A stretch of 29,617 nucleotides of DNA from DASRWI01 sp035654655 (GTDB lineage: Bacteria; Bacteroidota; Ignavibacteria; Ignavibacteriales; Ignavibacteriaceae). Position 1 is the first letter of the stretch. The number at the start of each line of letters is the position of its first letter. The notes beneath the pieces were generated by a model. It was not told the DNA's origin, did not search any database, and worked only from the letters and a program-made list of their open reading frames with translations. The position numbers were made by a program, and so were the translations under genes. Of this stretch, positions 25,548-29,617 are shown one piece after another. Location: NCBI GenBank assembly GCA_035654655.1, contig DASRWI010000036.1:1-29617 (forward strand), in the 5' to 3' direction.

Positions 25548-27653
25548 TTATTTCAATCCTCTTCGTTTTAACAATGGCTCAATTGAAGGTTCTTGTCCAC
25601 GGAAGTTTTTGTAAATTGTCATTCCTTCATCTGATCCTGACTTGGTAAGCAAGGTACGGAATTTGGCAGCATAGTCAGGATTGAAAATATTGCCGCTTTG
25701 TTTAAATGCATCAAAAGCATCAGCATCCAAAACGGCTGCCCAAATATAAACATAGTAGCCTGCGGAGTAGCCCCCTGAGAAAATATGGGAGAAATAGGTA
25801 CTGCGGTAACGTGGTACAATTTCATCAATCAGTCCTATCTTATCCATTGCAGCCTTTTCAAATGTTACAACATCGCCGTTAAATGGTTGAGTGTGCCAAT
25901 CCATGTCCAGCAATGAGGCTGCCAGGTATTCTACGGTTTCAAAACCTTGATTGAACTGGGCGCTTTTCTCCAGTTTGGCAATCAGTTCTTCGGGGATTAC
26001 CTCTCCGGTTTTATAATGTTTGGCATATACCCTCAGTACTTCAGGTTCTTTGGCCCAGTTTTCCATGATTTGGGAAGGCAACTCTACAAAGTCGCGTGGA
26101 ACGTTACCTGCTGTACGGCGATAAGGGCCATCAGTAAATAATCCATGCAACGCATGGCCTGATTCATGAAATAAGGTGGTTACTTCATCAAAGCTTAAAA
26201 GGGCAGGAACATCACCGGCAGGGCGTGTAAAATTACAAACAATGGAAACTACAGGGGTTACTTTTTTACCATCTTTATAATACTGATCACGGAAAGAAGT
26301 ACACCAGGCTCCATTTCTTTTACCTGCACGCGGATGAAAATCCATATAGAATACACCAATGTGCTTACCATCCGCTTCCTGGACTTCATAGGTAATTACC
26401 TCATCATTATAGACAGGAAGATCGGTTCTTTTGATGAATTTGATGTTGTACAATTTGCTTGCGGTATAAATCATTCCGTCAACAACATTATTCAAACTGA
26501 AATATGGTTTTAGTTGTGCCTCGTCAAGATCATATTTTGCTTTGCGAACTTTTTCGGCATAATACCACCAATCCCACATGGCCAATTTAAAATTACCGCC
26601 TTCCTTGTTGATCATTTCCTGCATATCGGCACGTTCTGCTTTGGCACGTTCCAGGGCAGGCGTCCATAATTTCATCAGGAATTCGTCTATTTTCTCAGGT
26701 GTCTTGGCCATGTTGACATCTGCCACATAAGCAGCATGGTTGGCAAAGCCCAGCAATTTGGCACGCTGGTCACGCAGGGTAACAATCTTCTCAATTACCT
26801 TTTTATTATCGAATTCATTATCGTTATTGCCTCTGTGGGTATATCCCATGTACAATTTTTCGCGCAAAGCACGGTTTTCAGCATATTGAAGAAAAGGGAT
26901 CATGCTTGGTGTTTGCGGGGTAAATACCCATTTGCCTTCCATGCTGTCTTTTTTTGCAAGTTCGGCAGCTGCAGCAATTACATCGGAGGGAAGACCTTTT
27001 AGGTCGGCTTCATTGTCGATGACAAGCTTGAAGTTTTTATTGGTTTCAGCCAGTGCATTATCCCCGAATTTTAACTCCAGCATTGATAACTCATCGTTTA
27101 ACTTGCGAAGTTCAGCTTGCTTATCATCCGGCAGGTTGGCACCGCTTCTTTCAAAATCCTGATAGTATTTTTCAACAACCCTCAACTGTTCTGCATCAAG
27201 ATTTAATTCATTTCTTTTATCGTAAACAGCTTTTACACGCTTAAACAAATCCTTGTTCAGCATGATGTTGTCACGGTGAGCCGATAATTTTGGCGTAATC
27301 TCACGTGCCAGGGCTTGCATGTCATCGTTGGTATTGGCAGAATTCAGGTTAAAGAATACACCTGCTTTATCGAGCAACATGCCAGACTGATCAAAAGCCA
27401 GGATGGTATTTTCGAAAGTGGGTTCTTCTTTATTATCCGTAATCGCTTTTATTTCAGCTTCCTGATCTTTAATACCCTGATCAAAAGCTGGCATGAAATG
27501 TTCCAGCTTAATTTCATTAAACGGAGGAACCTGAAAAGGAGTGGTGTACTCGCTAAAGAATGGATTATTCATCTCTTTTTTTTGTTCTTTGTTGGTGTTG
27601 CAGGCAATTGTCATAAAGGCAAGTGCAACGATTGGAAGACCGATTTTTTTCAT
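25548..27653 (-). CDS. M3 family metallopeptidase lipoprotein (peptidyl-dipeptidase Dcp-like)
   Basis: The 701 residues match the usual length of M3 oligopeptidases of the Dcp type. The N-terminus is a lipoprotein signal (MKKIGLPIVALAFMTIAC, lipid Cys at 18), so the enzyme should be membrane-anchored on the periplasmic side. The zinc site is complete: HESGH at 496-500 and the third ligand Glu524 in RDFVELPSQ. Upstream, DFHPRAGKRNGAWC and the closing YYVYIWAAVLDADAFDAF are family landmarks. It probably trims C-terminal dipeptides from short peptides for nutrition or cleanup. Codon use is more GC-rich than the polysaccharide genes, as expected for a core gene. It is transcribed alone, with its own promoter and terminator, and seems unrelated to the cluster. 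Confidence 0.94.
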   Translation of the reverse strand: MKKIGLPIVALAFMTIACNTNKEQKKEMNNPFFSEYTTPFQVPPFNEIKLEHFMPAFDQGIKDQEAEIKAITDNKEEPTFENTILAFDQSGMLLDKAGVFFNLNSANTNDDMQALAREITPKLSAHRDNIMLNKDLFKRVKAVYDKRNELNLDAEQLRVVEKYYQDFERSGANLPDDKQAELRKLNDELSMLELKFGDNALAETNKNFKLVIDNEADLKGLPSDVIAAAAELAKKDSMEGKWVFTPQTPSMIPFLQYAENRALREKLYMGYTHRGNNDNEFDNKKVIEKIVTLRDQRAKLLGFANHAAYVADVNMAKTPEKIDEFLMKLWTPALERAKAERADMQEMINKEGGNFKLAMWDWWYYAEKVRKAKYDLDEAQLKPYFSLNNVVDGMIYTASKLYNIKFIKRTDLPVYNDEVITYEVQEADGKHIGVFYMDFHPRAGKRNGAWCTSFRDQYYKDGKKVTPVVSIVCNFTRPAGDVPALLSFDEVTTLFHESGHALHGLFTDGPYRRTAGNVPRDFVELPSQIMENWAKEPEVLRVYAKHYKTGEVIPEELIAKLEKSAQFNQGFETVEYLAASLLDMDWHTQPFNGDVVTFEKAAMDKIGLIDEIVPRYRSTYFSHIFSGGYSAGYYVYIWAAVLDADAFDAFKQSGNIFNPDYAAKFRTLLTKSGSDEGMTIYKNFRGQEPSIEPLLKRRGLK

Positions 27654-27682
27654 CCGAAACAGTTTTGGTTATAATAAGTTTG

Positions 27683-27714
27683 CTAATATACATTACAATA
27701 CCTATACCAACAAA
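27683..27714 (-). promoter_or_regulatory. Candidate promoter of the M3 peptidase gene
   Basis: On the minus strand TTTG (27711-27714) is followed after 20 nt by TATATTAG (27683-27690), one base from the TANNTTTG consensus. The spacing fits the Bacteroidota -33/-7 arrangement and would give a leader of roughly 25 nt before the ATG. Confidence 0.4.
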
Positions 27715-27887
27715 TGATAAATGTCGTTAAAAAGCCAATAATTATAAGAGATTAAGCGCAAAAATAGGTGGGTAAAACCCCATGAAACAAACCGGCAGGA
27801 TACAATAGATTGAATTATTCCTTTTCAAATAAAGATCTCTTTGGGGAGTCATCTTTCCTTTAACTGTATGGTAAACTTTCCCTTCTT

Positions 27888-27999
27888 TAGATACTTATTA
27901 CATACCTATCTGATACCTTTCTGTAACCTCAGGTTACAGAAAGGTATCAGATAGGTATCAGAAAGGTATCAGAAGCAGCAAAAGTTCAGGGGATAACAG
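27888..27999. repeat. Palindromic interspersed element, copy 2 (28-bp arms, 11-bp unit array)
   Basis: Perfect 28-bp inverted arms lie at 27902-27929 and 27931-27958 around C27930. Four 11-bp units start at 27932, 27943, 27954 and 27965 (GGTTACAGAAA, GGTATCAGATA, GGTATCAGAAA, GGTATCAGAAG). The element aligns without gaps to 3422-3533. Relative to copy 1, the only arm differences are at two paired positions, each changed on both sides (27908/27952 and 27917/27943). It lies between divergent promoters, away from any coding sequence. Confidence 0.85.
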
Positions 28000-28169
28000 A
28001 TGGAACGTTTTCATCGAATTGGAAGCCATTTAATGGGAATTTTAAATTACATCTATAAGTAAGTATCTTTTTTTAAGGCGAAAAGATAGACCGGAGAGAT
28101 TTTATTTCTGTCATCCTCCTATTGTATTGTCTGAAACTCATTGTTAAGGATGTTAATTGCTCTTCCTTT

Positions 28170-28204
28170 TTTGTTTTACAGCCCTGAATTTTTGTTTACT
28201 TTTG
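28170..28204 (+). promoter_or_regulatory. Candidate promoter of pheT
   Basis: TACTTTTG (28197-28204) is an exact match to the Bacteroidota -7 box TANNTTTG. A TTTG (28170-28173) lies 23 nt upstream, slightly farther than the usual -33 spacing. Transcription would start near 28210, leaving a leader of about 30 nt. Confidence 0.55.
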
Positions 28205-28240
28205 CCAATCGTTGAATTTCAGAAGTAAAAGACATTTATT

Positions 28241-29617
28241 ATGAATATATCTTACCGCTGGTTAAAAGATTACATTAATCTTGATTACACCCCGGATGAA
28301 GTTGCGGCTTTCCTCACTCAGATTGGTTTGGAAGTAGGAAGCATGGAAGAAGTGGAAACCATTAAGGGAGGTCTGAAAGGCCTTGTTATTGGGGAAGTGC
28401 TCACTTGTGAATCCCATCCGGATTCGGACCATTTGAGCAAGACTACGGTGAATGTAGGTAATGGTCAGGTGTTACCCATTGTTTGTGGTGCTCAGAATGT
28501 GGCTGCGGGACAAAAAGTCGTAGTGGCAACTGTTGGAACCAGCTTGTATGATGGTGATAATGAGTTTAAAATCAAGAAATCAAAAATAAGGGGTGAAGTT
28601 TCTGAAGGGATGATTTGTGCAGAGGATGAAATAGGCCTTGGCAACAGTCATGATGGCATTATGGTATTGGATCCGTCTGCTATTCCCGGTACGGCAGCAA
28701 GCACCTATTTTAAGATTGAATCAGACTATGTGCTGGAGGTAGATCTTACCCCTAATCGTATTGACAGCGCTTCTCACATAGGCATTGCACGTGATTTGGC
28801 TGCTTATATCAGTCAGAAACATCCGATAACCTACCAAAGGCCATCGGTGGATGCTTTTAAAGTAGACAACCATTCTTTGGAAATACCGGTTATCGTGTTA
28901 AACCCTGAGGCTTGTCCACGTTATTCAGGTGTTACTATTTCAAATGTTGAAGTAAAAGAATCGCCTGAATGGCTGAAAAATAAACTAAAATTAATTGGGT
29001 TAAAGCCCATTAACAATATAGTAGATATCACCAATTTTGTACTCTTTGAAACCGGTCAGCCGCTGCATGCTTTTGATGCTGCCGAAATTGAAGGAGGCAA
29101 AATAGTGGTGCGTACAGCCGATGCCGGCGCTAAATTTGTTACCCTTGACGGGTTGGAACGTTCGTTGCACCAGGACGACCTGATGATTTGCAATGCCACC
29201 AGCCCCATGTGTATTGCAGGGGTTTTTGGAGGACTGCATTCAGGGGTGAAAGAATCGACTACCAGCATATTCTTGGAAAGCGCATGGTTTGATTCGGTGT
29301 ATATCCGTAAAACAGCACGCCGCCAAACTCTAAGCACCGATGCTTCTTTCCGTTTTGAAAGAGGTACTGATCCCAACGGAACAATTTATGCCCTGAAACG
29401 TGCAGCTTTATTAATTAAAGAAGTTGCAGGTGGTGAAATATCTTCTGAGATAGTGGATGTGTATCCTAACCCGGTGGAAGATTTCAAAGTAGAGGTAAGC
29501 TATGCAGGTATCAAGAGATTAATTGGAACTGATCTTGGTAAAGAAAGAATTAAAAGTATTCTTTCGGCCCTTGAGATTAAAATTGAAGCTGAAACAGAAA
29601 CAGGTCTTTCTTTAAGG
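28241..29617 (+). CDS. pheT: Phenylalanyl-tRNA synthetase beta subunit, 5' part (runs off the window)
   Basis: The frame opens at ATG 28241 (MNISYRWLKDYINLD) and stays open for 459 codons to the window end. The full protein is usually ~800 residues, so the C-terminal catalytic-like and anticodon-binding domains are missing here only because of the window edge. The tRNA-binding OB-fold is seen in GLVIGEVLTCESHPDSDHLS (47-66) and IVCGAQNVAAGQKVVVA. DLTPNRIDSASHIGIARDLAAY follows, and then the B3/4 editing domain (WLKNKLKLIGLKPINNIVDI, FETGQPLHAFDA) and the DASFRFERGTDP segment leading into B5. It charges tRNA-Phe together with PheS, encoded elsewhere. It is a stable core gene marking the right edge of the variable region. 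Confidence 0.97.
   Translation, partial: MNISYRWLKDYINLDYTPDEVAAFLTQIGLEVGSMEEVETIKGGLKGLVIGEVLTCESHPDSDHLSKTTVNVGNGQVLPIVCGAQNVAAGQKVVVATVGTSLYDGDNEFKIKKSKIRGEVSEGMICAEDEIGLGNSHDGIMVLDPSAIPGTAASTYFKIESDYVLEVDLTPNRIDSASHIGIARDLAAYISQKHPITYQRPSVDAFKVDNHSLEIPVIVLNPEACPRYSGVTISNVEVKESPEWLKNKLKLIGLKPINNIVDITNFVLFETGQPLHAFDAAEIEGGKIVVRTADAGAKFVTLDGLERSLHQDDLMICNATSPMCIAGVFGGLHSGVKESTTSIFLESAWFDSVYIRKTARRQTLSTDASFRFERGTDPNGTIYALKRAALLIKEVAGGEISSEIVDVYPNPVEDFKVEVSYAGIKRLIGTDLGKERIKSILSALEIKIEAETETGLSLR

Larger units (their letters stand above)
27654..28240. other. 587-bp divergent intergenic region (M3 peptidase / pheT)
   Basis: It separates two divergently transcribed genes and holds no gene I can support. 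Each side has a plausible Bacteroidota promoter (27683-27714 on minus, 28170-28204 on plus), and palindromic repeat copy 2 (27888-27999) lies between them. The remaining bases are AT-rich with no other clear structure. Confidence 0.6.

Noticed and set aside
27315..27674. 119-codon plus-strand frame opposite the M3 peptidase start
   Set aside because: Antisense shadow of a well-supported gene, with no recognisable domain.
27932..27975. CRISPR-like array from the 11-bp units
   Set aside because: Units are far too short, directly contiguous without spacers, and part of a palindrome; no cas genes are present.
29056..29376. 106-codon minus-strand frame
   Set aside because: Opposite pheT, whose tRNA-binding and B3/4 motifs establish the plus strand as coding.

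Overview
The window looks like a chromosomal piece of a Bacteroidota bacterium. The evidence is a type IX secretion C-terminal sorting domain in the first gene, no Shine-Dalgarno runs in front of most genes, a promoter-like TANNTTTG box before pheT, and a Bacteroidota-type polysaccharide locus (fused Wzz/BY-kinase, short Wza lipoprotein, WcaJ-type initiator). The core from about 0.6 to 24.4 kb is clearly more AT-rich than the housekeeping genes at the right end, as is common for surface-polysaccharide islands that are exchanged between strains.

Layout. Bases 1-524 (+) hold the 3' end of a secreted fibronectin-III/T9SS protein, closed by a hairpin terminator. From 24351 down to 619 every gene is on the minus strand and forms a Wzx/Wzy-type exopolysaccharide or capsule cluster. 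In transcription order these are: WcaJ-like initiating sugar-phosphate transferase, Wza-like export lipoprotein, Wzc-like co-polymerase/tyrosine kinase, small HAD phosphatase, Wzx flippase, Wzy-like polymerase, GT2 transferase, FrhB-like Fe-S protein, methyltransferase, GT4 transferase, polysaccharide pyruvyl transferase, two SDR enzymes, HddA-type heptose kinase, GT4 transferase, NodB-type deacetylase, GmhA isomerase, HddC-type guanylyltransferase, WecG/TagA transferase, Gfo/Idh/MocA oxidoreductase and an aldo/keto-reductase-like protein. To the right come a gene-free 1.2 kb stretch, a 32-bp perfect hairpin, an M3 metallopeptidase lipoprotein (-), and the 5' part of pheT (+).

How the genes fit together (inference from families). 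GmhA, HddA and HddC make GDP-D-glycero-D-manno-heptose from sedoheptulose 7-phosphate. The 4,6-dehydratase and the neighbouring reductase would turn it into a GDP-6-deoxy-heptose, as in Yersinia pseudotuberculosis O-antigens or the Burkholderia 6-deoxyheptan capsule. The GmhB phosphatase normally needed is not recognisable in the window. WcaJ starts a repeat unit on undecaprenyl phosphate, four transferases (GT2, two GT4, WecG/TagA) extend it, and methyl, pyruvyl and deacetylation steps may decorate it. Wzx flips, Wzy polymerises, and Wzc/Wza control length and export.

The most unusual non-coding signal is a pair of intergenic elements (3422-3533 and 27888-27999) that align without gaps over 112 bp. 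Each has perfect 28-bp inverted arms around one unpaired base, and a run of four 11-bp units. All four arm differences between the copies are two compensatory base-pair changes, which suggests that the hairpin or symmetric site is under selection or is copied by a mobile process.
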